Of a DNA stretch of 64,000 nt, positions 25,201 through 38,600 are shown piece by piece. The notes beneath the pieces were generated by a model. The model saw only the letters and a program-made list of their open reading frames with translations, searched no databases and was not told the origin of the DNA. Position 1 is the first letter of the stretch, and every line of letters begins with the position of its first letter. The stretch is from Bactericera cockerelli. Lineage: Eukaryota > Arthropoda > Insecta > Hemiptera > Triozidae. A program made the position numbers and the translations under genes. The DNA lies in the NCBI GenBank assembly GCA_024516035.1, contig CM044964.1, positions 4,027,095-4,091,094 of the forward strand. The letters run 5' to 3'.

Positions 25201-28200
25201 GATCTGATAAATTAATAATTTTATTTTTTCAATACTTCTGGGTATAATTTGTCTTCACCTAGTCTTGAAGTCAGGAGCCGCCACTGGAAAAGAGTATGAA
25301 GAAATGACAGTAAAGAAGTTCAAAAAGAAGTAGAAAACGAGGAATAGCTGAAAAAAGGAGACAGAGAGAAGAAAGAAGGAAAAAGAGGGGCACATAATAG
25401 AGAAAACAAGGGAGATAATGAACTAGAGAAATAAGATAATGTAAATAATTAATGAGAAAAACACGGGGAGAGAAATAGAGAAGAGAAAGAGGTCAAAGAG
25501 AAGAAAAAGTGTGAGAGAAAAGAAGACAAAGGAAAGTAGAAAGAGAAGGAGTTGATGAAAATAATTAACAAGAAGAGAAAGGAACACAGGGAAAAGAATA
25601 GAGAAGAGAATAAAGTCAATGAGAAGAAAAAGTGTGAGAAAAAAGAAGAAGACAAAGGAAAGGAGAAAGAGAGAAAGAGGAAGAGAAAGAGTTAATGAAA
25701 ATAGTTATCAAGAAGAGAAAGGAAGAGGGAGAGGAATAGAGAAGAGAAGAAAGTCAATAAGAAGAAAAAGTGTGAGAAAAAAGAAGAAGACAAAGGAAAG
25801 GAGAAAAAGAGAAAGAGGAAGAAAAGGAGTTCATGAAAATAGTTATCAAGAAGAGAAAGGAAGAGGGACAGGAATAGAGAAGAGAAAGAGGTCAAAGAGA
25901 AGGAAAAGTGTGAGAGAAAAAGACAAAGGCAATTAGAAAGAGAGAAAAAGAAAGAGAAGAAGAGAAAGGAACAGAGAGAGAGAAAGGGATAGAGAAGAGA
26001 AATTGGTCAAAGAGAAGGAAAAGTGTGGGAAAAAAAAAGACAGAGGAAAGTAGAAAGAGAGAATAAGAAAGAGAAGAAGAGAAAGGAACAGAAAGAGAGA
26101 GGAATAGAGAAGAAAAAAAGATCAATGAGCAGGAAAAGTGTGAGAGAAAAAAAAGACAGAGGAAAGTAGAAAGAAAGAAGGAAGGAAATAAAAAGGAATT
26201 AAAGAAAAGTAGAAAGAGAGAAAGAGGAAGAGAAGGAGAAGACAAAAGAACATGGAAAGCGATACGCATAATAAAGAGAAGTTCAAAGAACAAGATGGAA
26301 AAGCAGAGAATGAGAGAATGAAAGACAGAAGAGAGAGAGAAGAAATAGATATAGGATAATAAATAAGGAAGAGAATAAATATGAAGAGGATGAGGAAAAG
26401 ATAAAGAAGAGAAGAAATCAACGGAAAGGAGGAAGAGAGAGAAGCAAGGCGAAAAGAAATAATAAAAAACTCATCAAGGAAGTACAAGGAAGATGATTAA
26501 ATGCTACCGGAGAATTTCACAATGCAAATTACTTTTTAGGAAAAAAACGAAAAATTGTTTTGCCCCAAAGGTATGTATCCGGTAGATGTGTGGACAGATA
26601 ACTTCCGCAGCCAGATAAAGTCACCGTAGCCGAGTGGCGTAGCGTCCAAGGCTAGAACGCAGGACCTAGGTTCGATTCCCGTAGTCGTAGTAAAAAAAAA
26701 CTCAATTTCAAGAGACCGGGTTAGAATCTCAGAGCCGAGAAAAAAATATTTTATTTTTTTAATTTCGTTACAGTAAACAAAAAATAAGTCGTTTGTAAGA
26801 GATATATAAAAAAACAAGTTCAAATCCCCGCACCGACAAAAATTGTATGCAAAATTTGGTTACAATTATTTGTAAGGGATACTTTCCGGTGCGCTCGTGT
26901 TGACCCAGCACCTAATTGGGAAGTATTGTGTCACTTCTCGCCCATCAGAGTCGAGGTATACTACGGGATGTCCAAGCTACAACACAGACCACAAGCGTTT
27001 ACAGTAAGTGCTGTTTCATGGCTACGAAATAAAAAAAAGGATGTGAAACACGTCTTTAATAAAGAGCTTAATTTTCTACCACCTAAGCCTATTGACGCAG
27101 ACATTTCCTCATATGGAACGAGAAATTTGGGGGGTTTGGACAAGGGTTTCACTCAACGTCAGCGTTCGCCGAGAAGCTCGGAAGTAAAGTAAGAAGAAGC
27201 GGAAGAAGAAGGAGAGGGAGGATGAAAACGTGAGGAAAAATATTCGTTGTGCGATATTCCGAGGAATATTAGGAGCAAATTCACCCTGAAGCCATCATTA
27301 GGAAGAGGGATACATTGTACGAGAGGGAAAGAGAGAGACAATCATTAGAGAGAGGTATACATTGTAAGAGAGGGAGAGAGAAAGACTATCATTAGGAAGA
27401 GGGGAGATAAAATAAAAGAGAGAGGGAGGGAGAAAGAGAATCATTAGGAAGAGGGGAGATAAAATAAAAGAGAGAGGGAGGGAGAAAGAGAATCATTAGG
27501 AAGAGGGGAGATAAAATAAAAGAGAGAAGGAGGGAGAAAGAGAATCATTAGGAAGAGGGGAGATAAAATAAAAGAGAGAGGGAGGGAGAAAGAGAATCAT
27601 TAGGAAGAGGGGAGATAAAATAAAAGAGAGAAGAAGGGAGAAAGAGAATCATTAGGAAGAGGGGAGATAAAATAAAAGAGAGAAGGAGGGAGAAAGAGAA
27701 TCATTAGGAAGAGGGGAGATAAAATAAAAGAGAGAGGGAGAGAGAAAGAGAAACATTAGGCACAGGGAAGTTAAGATAAAAGAGAGAGGGAGGGAAGAAA
27801 AATGAAAAGACAATGAAAATGTGAAGAGAATTAAGGAGCAGAGAGGTAAGAAGAGAGGAGAAGGAGGAAAAAATATATAGGCAGAAAAAAAGATACCATA
27901 ATAAAAGAAAAGAAAAGAATAGAAGAGGGAGGGGAGGAGAAAGAAATAATGTATGTATGATTTTATTTGTGGTGAAGCACTAGGCTTCTTCACAATTTTT
28001 ATGGGTAGCGCAGCAATACTAAGAGCTCCCTGTACTTTTTCGAATTATTCTATTACATTAATTTCTTTTTACTCTGGTAATGCCGCCGCTGGTCGTTACT
28101 CATACAAGTAACTACTCATTTTTCCTCACGAGGTATGAGTAGACCCCAAACATCCAAGTACAGAGCAGAAAAATTGCTGCCCCGTTGGGAATCGAACCCA

Positions 28201-28319
28201 GGTCACCGTGCGTGCAATGCCTAGCGCGCTAACTCACTCGACCACGATGAGTACGAAAGAAAGAATGAAAGAAACAGAGAGGAGAAGAAGAAAGAAAAAA
28301 AGAAAAGAGAGAGAGAGAA

Positions 28320-28355
<36 letters not shown>

Positions 28356-28378
28356 GGAGAAGAGAGAGGAGAAAGAAA

Positions 28379-28409
<31 letters not shown>

Positions 28410-28427
28410 GAGAGGAAAGAGAGAGAG

Positions 28428-28458
<31 letters not shown>

Positions 28459-28466
28459 GAGAGAAG

Positions 28467-28506
<40 letters not shown>

Positions 28507-31500
28507 GGAGGGAGAGAGAGAGGAAGAAAGAGAGAGAGAGAGAAAGGGGGTGTTGTAAAAAGGGCAAATGAAAGAAAAATAATTGTAATGACAAAGCATG
28601 AAATGATGGAAATGATAGGGCAGCGTTTCTTTGTAAGACTGGCGAAGAAAAATTATTTGCGATCTAATTAGTTTTTAATGAACTTTTTTCTTGCGATTAA
28701 ACAAAAAGAAATGTTAAATATAAGATATCAGAATCATAAGATATCGGAATTATTTTTGTTAATTAAAAAAGAGGCAGACCGCCAAGATGATGCATAGTAA
28801 TAATAGATAAAAATGTTTATTATGCATTAAATTTGTCCTCCATGATATCCTTGCCCATGGATTCCAGGGTACTTCAAACCTCATGATCCACAGTTATACT
28901 TATGGCTTTCAGGATACTATCTACAATTGTCTTCCCATACACATCTATATAATTATGGTTTTGGACATGAAGAAATAGGTAATGGAGACGTCCTAACGTA
29001 TTTCTCATGGGTAATAAATCTGTCCCACAATAAACTATACAGTATGGCTACCGTTATTACCCTCAAAAGCATGTAAGAAGAAATAATTTATTTTTTAAAG
29101 TGATTTTCTCGGTGTTAAATCTAACAACCATGGTCGATTTTACGGGACAGGTTTGAGGAATTACGAGTTCTCCGTTTATTTTTTATCTATGATTCGGAAG
29201 ACTTACCCCATCTTTGTCCTCTATGCTATGATATCTTTGCCTATGGAAGCCAGAGGTGCTAAAGCGACTCTTATTGATGCCTTTTAAGCTTTCAGGATAT
29301 CTGCAATTGTCAATTCACTACCTACATCAAGTGCTTCTAGTATTTCTACATGGTTCTGGAGAGACTTACACCATCTTTGTCCTCTATGATGTCCTTGTCT
29401 ATGTAAACCAGTCTTCTTCCCACTACCTACATCAAGTGCTTCTAGTATTTCTACATGGTTCTGGAGAGACTTACCCCATCTTTGTCCTCTATGATGTCCT
29501 TGCCTATGTAAGCCAGTCTTCTTCCCACTACCTACATCAAGTGCTTCTAGTATTTCTACATGGTTCTGGAGACTTACCCCATTTTTGTCCTCTATGATAT
29601 CCTTGCCTATGTAAGCCAGTCTTCTTCAATTGTAGTTTTTGAAGGTTTTCAGGATATCTGCAATTGTGTTTCCACTACCTACATCAAGTGCTTCTAGTAT
29701 TTCTACATGATTCTGGAGACTACCCCATCTTTGTCCTCTATGATGTCCTTGACTTACCCCATCTTTGACCTCTATGATGTCCTTGACTTACCCCATCTTT
29801 GTCCTCTATGATGTCCTTGACTTACCCCATCTTTGTCCTCTATGATGTCCTTGACTTACCCCATCTTTGTCCTCTATGATGTCCTTGACTTACCCCATCT
29901 TTGTCCTCTATGATGACCTTGACTTACCCCATCTTTGTCCTCTATGATGACCTTGACTTACCCCATCTTTGTCCTCTACGATGTCCTTGACTTACCCCAT
30001 CTTTGTCCCCTATGATGTCCTTGACTTACCCCATCTTTGACCTCTATGATGACCTTGACTTACCCCATCTTTGTCCTCTATGATGTCCTTGACTTACCCC
30101 ATCTTTGTCCTCTATGATGACCTTGACTTACCCCATCTTTGTCCTCTATGATGTCCTTGACTTACCCCATCTTTGTCCTCTATGATGACCTTGACTTACC
30201 TCATCTTTGTCCTCTATGATGACCTTGACTTACCCCATCTTTGTCCTCTATGATGTCCTTGACTTACCCCATCTTTGTCCTCTATGATGACCTTGACTTA
30301 CCCCATCTTTGTCCTCTATGATGACCTTGACTTACCCCATCTTTGTCCTCTATGATGTCCTTGACTTACACCATCTGTGTCCTCTATGATGTCCTTGACT
30401 TACTCCGTCTTTGTCCTCTATGATGTCCTTGACTTACGCCATCTTTGTCCTCCATGATGACCTTGACTTACCCCATCTTTGTCCTCTATGATATCCTTGA
30501 CTTACCCCCTCTTTGTCCTCTATGATGTCCTTGACTTACCCCATCTTTGTCCTCTATGATGTCCTTGACTTACCCCATCTTTGTCCTCTATGATGACCTT
30601 GACTTACCCCATCTTTGTCCTCTATGATGACCTTGACTTACCCCATCTTTGACCTCTATGATGTCCTTGACTTACCCCATCTTTGTCCTCTATGATGACC
30701 TTGACTTACCCCATCTTTGTCCTCTATGATGACCTTGACTTACCCCATCTTTGTCCTCTATGATGTCCTTGACTTACCCCATCTTTGTCCTCTATGATGA
30801 CCTTGACTTACCCCATCTTTGTCCTCTATGATGACCTTGACTTACCCCATCTTTGTCCTCTATGATGTCCTTGCCTATGGAGGCCAGGGTGCTCCACTTG
30901 CAGTTGTTGATGGCCTTGAGGACGCATCTCTTGTGCACTTTCAGCTTGCAGATCTCACAGCTCAGACCATGTGACGTCACACCTGAGAGAGGAAGGGGGG
31001 AGGGAGGCAAAACTTTACAATCACAAGAAATCAAGTTTACAATAACAAGAAAACAACTTTACAATAACAAGAAAACAAGTTTACAATAACAAGAAAACAA
31101 CTTTACAATCACAAGAATTCAACTTTACAATAACAAGAAATTATCTTTACAATAACAAGAAATCAACTTTACAATAACAAGAAAACAACACTATACCATA
31201 ACAAGACCACGTTTTTATCATTGTAGGCTTCCATTATAGACATCATTATGTAGAAAACCCCCAATCATCACACCGATCTCTATTGGATTCTATTTTCTTA
31301 TAAAGTCCAGATTTAAGATAGTCAGGACGGGGTTTTTACCCTCCATTCCCTGGAAATCGTACCAGCTACCGACATTAAACTCTTAATAACCTTCAAGCAG
31401 TGTACAACACTCTATATGTACTTGTACATCTGAATCTCACTTGAAGGACATCTAAAGGACATTCAATACAGCTAGAAAATAAATTCAAACAAATGAGAGC

Positions 31501-34350
31501 ACACACGGAGGTGATGTTGAATGGACGGAACAACGCCTTGGTGGCAGGCCTTTGTGTGACACATTAGTAGATTGCCTTTGTTCATTTGTCCTGGTCGTCC
31601 ATTTGTCATTTCCTCTACCTCACTTAACCCATTAACGCCTAGCGGTGCCATAGGGCAACAATGGAGGCAGTGCAAGTTTCTGACCTGTTATTATTATTAT
31701 TATTATTTCACACTTTAATGGACATAATGTACAATGTAAATAATTTTTTAAACAATGAAAAAATATATACAATAAAATGAAAAAGAACATATGTCCTAAC
31801 TAAAAATTGTCTATGGCAATCTCTTCCACCCAAACTGTTAGTTCAATACGGTACATGTTACCTCGTCCCTTTGTTCGCGATTCTTTGTCATTTCCTCTAC
31901 CATACTTAATTTCCCATCCCATCATTTCCTTTACCTCACTTAGCTACCTAAACCAGCTACTTAAATAATTTTTCTGGCTACCATCGTTCACAATGATGTC
32001 ACCCTATGATGATTTTTTTTTTTTTTTTATCATTGTTGACAATATTTGCTACCTTCTGAATTTTACTAGACAGTTCTATCAGAAGTTTTGGTATTTATTT
32101 TTTCAAAATGGATCAACGTAATATTATGTATATATTTATTTATTTTTTCTTTATTTTTTTCTTCTATTATATTGTATTTTAATTTGTAATTATTTGTGTT
32201 GCATATAATATGTCCTATTTATAAAGTGTAAAAAAAAAAAAAAAACGTTTTCCGACAGTTCAAGCATTAATGGGTTAATTAACCATCCGGTCATTTCTTC
32301 TACTCCATTCTTTTCTTTGAGCTTAATTCTACACTACTTTCTCTACCATCTCTCATTTTTCCTTAATGTATTTTCCCTTAATACAGCTGGAGGGGGGGGG
32401 GGGGAGAATGATGGTCTCCAGCCAACTTTATTTCATTTATGTCTACACTGAATACGCCCGTTCTAGAAACACTTTCCACTCTCCAAATCTCCATTTCAAC
32501 GAACTCTGATCGGTTAGTTTGAACGCAATAACCAATCAGCGTGCGTTGAAAGGGTCATTCGGAGATTTGGAGTAAAAATTGTTTCAAAAAGGGAAATTTG
32601 GAGAGTAGAAATTGTTTCAAAAAGGGAGATTTGGAGAGTAGAAATTGTTTCAAAAAGGGAGATTCGGAGAGTAGAAAGTGTTTCAAAAAGAGAGATTTGG
32701 AGAGTAGAAAGTGTTTCAAAAGGGAGATTCGGGGATTTGGAGAGTAGAAAGTGTTTCAAAAAGGGAGATTTGGAGAGTAGAAAGTGTTTCAAAAAGGGAG
32801 ATTTGGAGAGTAGAAAGTGTTTCAAAAAGGGAGATTTGGAGAGTAGAAAGTGTTCCGCAAAGGGAGATTTGGAGAGTAGAAAGTGTTCCGCAAAGGGAGA
32901 TTTGGAGAGTAGAAAGTGTTTCTGGAACGGGCTCCAGGTTACAAGTATTACCTCCAACCTCAGACCCCAACAATTACTGACAATATACGTACATACCTAG
33001 TTATTTACCTAGTAGGGACATGAGATTTTTACTTCCGAGAAATTTCTAAGATTAGAAATCGAGAAATTTCGAATATTAGAAATCGGAAGTATTTTTTTTT
33101 TTAATTTATTTTTAAAATTTTACGGTTCTTGACCTACAGTATGGAAGATGGAGAAATTGCTGGTTCGGGTGAGACTTTATGTTCACCCTGTATAGGTATA
33201 GTTAAATCTTCGTGGATAGATGTATCGCGTGTTACGAGTTATGCAGTTCCTTTCCTTTATGACCTGTTCCTGGGTGTATCCATGTTTTACAAGTAGAGCT
33301 TACAAAAAGCCTCATTCAAATATGAGATAATTTAGGATTGGCAATCGAAGGATTAAGTCAGACGGAATCCCTCAACTTATAAATACACCTCACACATGCC
33401 TCAGCATAATGATAGAAAATATAATTATTTTCAGTGGCGGCTCTGGATAATATTTGCATTGCTGAATCAAGATTTGAATATGACTGAAATGCAATTTCAA
33501 ATCAGCAATGAAAGTCACTGAAGTATATGGCTTGTGTAAAAAACTATACATAAATAAACCTGTGCCTCAGCTTGATGATAGAAAAGTAAATTATTTTCAG
33601 TGGCGGGTCTGTATAATATTTTTGTATTGCTGAATCAAGAATTGCATATGACTGAAATGCAATTTCACATCAGCAATGAAAGACACTGAAGTTTATGGCT
33701 TGTGTAAAACTATACATAGATAAACCTGTGCCTCAACATAATGATAGAAAAATAAATCATTTTCAGTGGCGGCTCTGGAATATTTGCATTGCTGAATCAA
33801 GATTTGAATATGACTGAAATGCAATTTCAAATCAGCAATAAAAGACACTGTAGTTTATGGCTTGTGTAAAACTATACACAAATAAACCTGTGCCTCAGCA
33901 TGATGATAGAAAAATTAATTATTTTCAGTGGTGGCGGGTGTGTATAAGATTTGCATTGCTAAATCAAGATTTGAATATGACTAAAATGCAATTTCAAATC
34001 TGCAATAAAAGGCAGTGGAGATTAAAGAAGAAAAAATCTTTCATTTTATAAATACACCTCACATAATATATGACTCAACATAGCGGTATAAAGTGCACTG
34101 GTAGTCAAGTAATTATTGCGCTAGTCTGGTAATGCAGGTAGCGTAGGGATCCGTTGGTTCGAATCCCACGCAGTGCATGAATTTTTTCTCATTAATTTGA
34201 GTTATGACAACATAATAAAAAAGGGTTAGGTGGTAGAAAATGTTGTAAGTATTAGCCTCGCCTGGTGGTTACCTTTAACCTAACAGTGTTATTATTATAA
34301 TAATATTAAAATAAATCAGAACAATTCGGCATAGTGCACGCCCCTGTTTT

Positions 34351-34385
<35 letters not shown>

Positions 34386-35618
34386 ACAGGTCAATCATAA
34401 TTATATTCCAGGACATTTATTTTGTCAAAAAGAAAATTATAGGAAGTAATACCTTCATAACGAGCCGCCCAAAAGCTCAATCAGCATTTTCATTTTTGCA
34501 TCAACACCGTCATCACGCTATTTTCAGATAATCCCTCTAGATCAGCAGAGGGAAATTCCCCGTGAACTTTTTCCCTCGTACAGAGATGACTGAGGGATTA
34601 TTGTTTAATTATCATAATCGGTTTGAGAGGTAGGAAGAAAAGTGAAAATTTCCGTGGGCAAATAATTTATTTTTAACTTGTTTTGTACTCCCACGACTTG
34701 GCAAAAAATCCTTCAAGAGGGATTTTTTCACGTGAACTTTTTCCCTCGACTAAGCAACATAAGGGATTATCGTTTTATCGGTTTGGGAGGTAGGAAAAAA
34801 ATTAAGAAAATTCCCACATGGAAAGTAGAAAGTAAAAAAGGTGATGAACACTTAGCTTTTAAAAAAAAATAATCACTTTTTACAATTAAAAAATAATAGC
34901 TCAGTGGTTCATCACTCGCTTGCCATGCGGAAGGTCTTGGGTTCGAACCCCCGCGCCGACAAAAATTTGTATTCAAAATGTGCTTACAGTTGTATGTAAG
35001 GGACACCTTCCGGTGCGCTCGTGTTGACCCAGCACCTAAATGGAAAGTATTGTGTCACTTCTCGCCCATCAGAGGGGAGGCAGTCTACGGGATGGGCAGG
35101 CTACAACACAGACCACAAGCGTCTACAGTAGCTGCTACGAAATAAAAAAAAGGCTGTAAAACACTCATCATTAAAGAGAGAGAGAGAGAGAGAGCTAGGG
35201 AGAGAGAGAAAGGGAGAGGGAGAGAGAGAGAATGGGGGGAGGAGAGGGGAAATGAGAGAGACGAAAAGGAGAGAGCGAGGAAAGGAGAAAGTGAGATAGG
35301 GGACGGACAAATGGAGGTAGAAGGGGGAGTAGAAGAGGGGAGAGGAGAGAGAGAAAGAGAGAGAAAAGGGAAGAAGATAGAGATAAAGGAAAGGGATAAG
35401 AAGGGGTAGGAAAGAGAGAGAGAGAGAGAGAGGGGGGGGAGCGGGGAAAGAGCAACTGCTACCATGTATCCAGCAATAGACCACCGAGGTCTGACGGTAT
35501 TATGTCGGTACATTAACATTAATGAATTGAAACAACATTGCATGTTCCGCCGTTTACTTTTATGACACACACTTAACCTATTTTATCCTGCCCTGACCTT
35601 CCTTCTCCTCTCCCTCCT

Positions 35619-35653
<35 letters not shown>

Positions 35654-38600
35654 TCCTTCTCCTCCTCATCTTCCTTCTCCTCTTCCTCTTCTTCTTTTCT
35701 TCCTCCTCCTTCCTCTTCCTTTTTTTCTCCTTCGCCTACTCCTCCTCCTACTCCTTCTTCTCCTCCTTCTACTCCTTATTCTACTCCTTTTCCTTCTTCT
35801 TCTCCTCCTTCTACTCCTTCTTCTTCTTCTTGTCCTCCTTCTCCTTCTCCTTCTCCTTCTCTTTCTCCTTCTCTTTCTCCTTCTCTTTCTCCTTCGCCTT
35901 CTCCTTCTCTTTCTCCTTCTCCTTCTCCTCCTCCTCCTCCTTCTTCTTCGCCTTCTCTTTTCGTTCTATCTTTTCTGCACTGGTAGTCAATTGGTTAACG
36001 CGCTAGTCTGGTAATCCAGGTAGCGCAGGGATCCGTTGGTTCGAATCATCTCCCAGTGCATGAATTTTTCTTCATTCATTTGAGTTTGTGACCACATAAT
36101 AATGAAACTGTTTGTGTTTGAGCATTAACCTCGCCTGGTGTTTACCTTCCACTCAAGAGTGTTATTATTATTTTCTCTATTCTCTTCGCATTTGTTGATT
36201 ATTGTAATTATTTGTTCTGTACATGTGTCTTTTTATATCTAATGCCGGGTCCACACTAAGCGAATATTGTTAGCTAACAAGGTTCGCGAACAATGTTATC
36301 CGCACATTTTGTTCGCGAACATTGTTAGCTAACAATGTTCGCAGTGTGGACCCGGCATTAGAAAATGTTTTTACGACTTGTTTGAAATAACATTCTTCGC
36401 GAACATTGTTAGCTAACAATGTTCGCTAAGTGTGGACCCGGCATAACAAACAATTACATAGTAATAATTATGTATATTCTTTCTTATTTTACTATCTGTT
36501 TCTTTTTCTTTTTCTGCTCCTTCTATTGTGTCTAATGCTTCTTCCTCTTCCTCCAACGCGACCTTCTTTTCTCCTCTCTCTATTTTTCTCTCCCATTACT
36601 CCCCCCCCCCCCCCCCCCCTTTTCTCTATCTAGGTTGGGTGAGAAATTGAGCGTGAACATCACACCCAGCTTTTTTTTCCAATACGGTATTTAACCTAAA
36701 TGACAAAGTTGATACATTGAGGTCAAACAAGATGGTTTGGTGAGCACGCTATCGGTGTAATGAACGATCTCACACACCTCGCTAGCTGGATCCATACGGG
36801 TTGGGTGGAAGAGATTGCCCTCTAGTTATTGTCCTAACTAAAGGGCAATAACCCCGCACTAGTAATAGTCAAGTGGTTAATGTATGTAAAACTCTACGCT
36901 ACAAATGTATGTGGCGTAGAGATCCGTAGGTTCGAATCCCACCCAGTGCACGAATTTTTCCTCATTAATTTGTGTCCGTGATCACATAATAGTAAGACTC
37001 TGAGGGTTAGGTGGTAGAAAATGCTTTGAGCATTAACCTCGCCTCGCGGTTACCTTCCACTTAAGAGTATTATTATTAATACCCTCCTCTAGGAATCGGT
37101 ACCAGCGACTAACAAACCTCACGTAGCCTGGTGTGGGCCGGATAAATATATGTTATATATATTTTTTAAATATAACATTATTTAAAAAAAGTTTCTTTCT
37201 TAACAATGTTGTACTTATATACCTATTGTTTATTATTTATAATATTATAATATTTATAATAGAATTATTATAAATAAATAAACATTTATATTCAATATTA
37301 CCAGTATCTTGAAAAAAAAATAGTATAAATAAGGTACATAATATTAATATGTATGTTCAGATAAATGTATGTATATTCTGTATGTATATTCTGGTCTGTT
37401 CAAAGAGTCATTGACGCTGGTCTGAGGCAATCAAGCAACGCTTGGGAATTTCCACTTCAAATGAGATTTTATATTGTTAATTTTTTATGTGCTATTGACG
37501 TAAGGTGGGCTTGTATGTAAATAATTTAAAATATTTTAAACCCCACATTCCGAACACATTGTGGGCAGACCGACACCGACCTCAGTAGCTGGATAGATAA
37601 GGCGGCGAAATCGTAACCGGAGGTCGGTGGTTCGAATCCCATGTTCAGCAAAAATTTAGTAAAGTGAGTTTGAATGGTGGGTCTCACATCGTGATTAACA
37701 CAAATATGTATGAAAACTCTCTTTTATAAGTATAGATAACATTATGGACAGAGAGAGAAAGAAAAACATTGCCAGTTATGGACACAATACTTTCTCGTGA
37801 TTGTTTCACATTGTATACACGTGCCAATTTTGAGATTTTATACCTACTTGTATCTCCAAAACCAAATCACTTGTATCTCCAAAACCGCCTAACCGATTTT
37901 CTTCAAATTTGTTTTATATGGTAGACCACCATTTTTTCTGTATTCCAGATTTCACAAAAAAAGGCGTTCAGTAATTTTCGAGATTTGCGCGTTACAAGGA
38001 ATATTTGTAACAGACACAAAACCAAAGATGACACAAAGCCAAAGTTGCTCAGGAGGTTATGAAACGTCTAGAAATATGAAAAAAATTGAAGTTAGAGCAA
38101 AATTTTTTTTTTTTTACAAAAACGAACACAATACTTACGATTTCTAATATTAGAAATTTCTCGGAAGTAAAATCAACAGATTCTATTACCTACTAATGCT
38201 TCTACAGGTAGGTAATTATGATGATTTTTTTACAACAACAACAACAAAGTTATCATATTTGTGTTAATCACAATCGTGATATCACAATGACTTAAACTTG
38301 CTTTACTAAATTCTTGCTTAACATGAACCTTGAACCACCGAACTTTAGATTACAAGTCCGCCGCCTTACGTATCAAGCTACTGAGGTCGATGACTGATTT
38401 TTTTTTTTCTTCTTCTTCTTCTTCTTGAATTTTTAAACTTAAAACGTGTATGATTAAATTTTGTTTAGTTTTCTTTTTTTAAACATTGAAAAAAACACCT
38501 CCAATTTCCTTAATGGCCTAGTCCGTAACACAGTGTGTGTTTTAATATAAACATCAAGAGCATGTTTTACTCTTCGCTGTTGAAGTAATAAGTGTAATTT

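Noticed and set aside
32514..32957. 147-aa minus ORF rich in [11 protein letters not shown]
   Set aside because: It is a translation of a 33-bp tandem repeat that is open in several frames.
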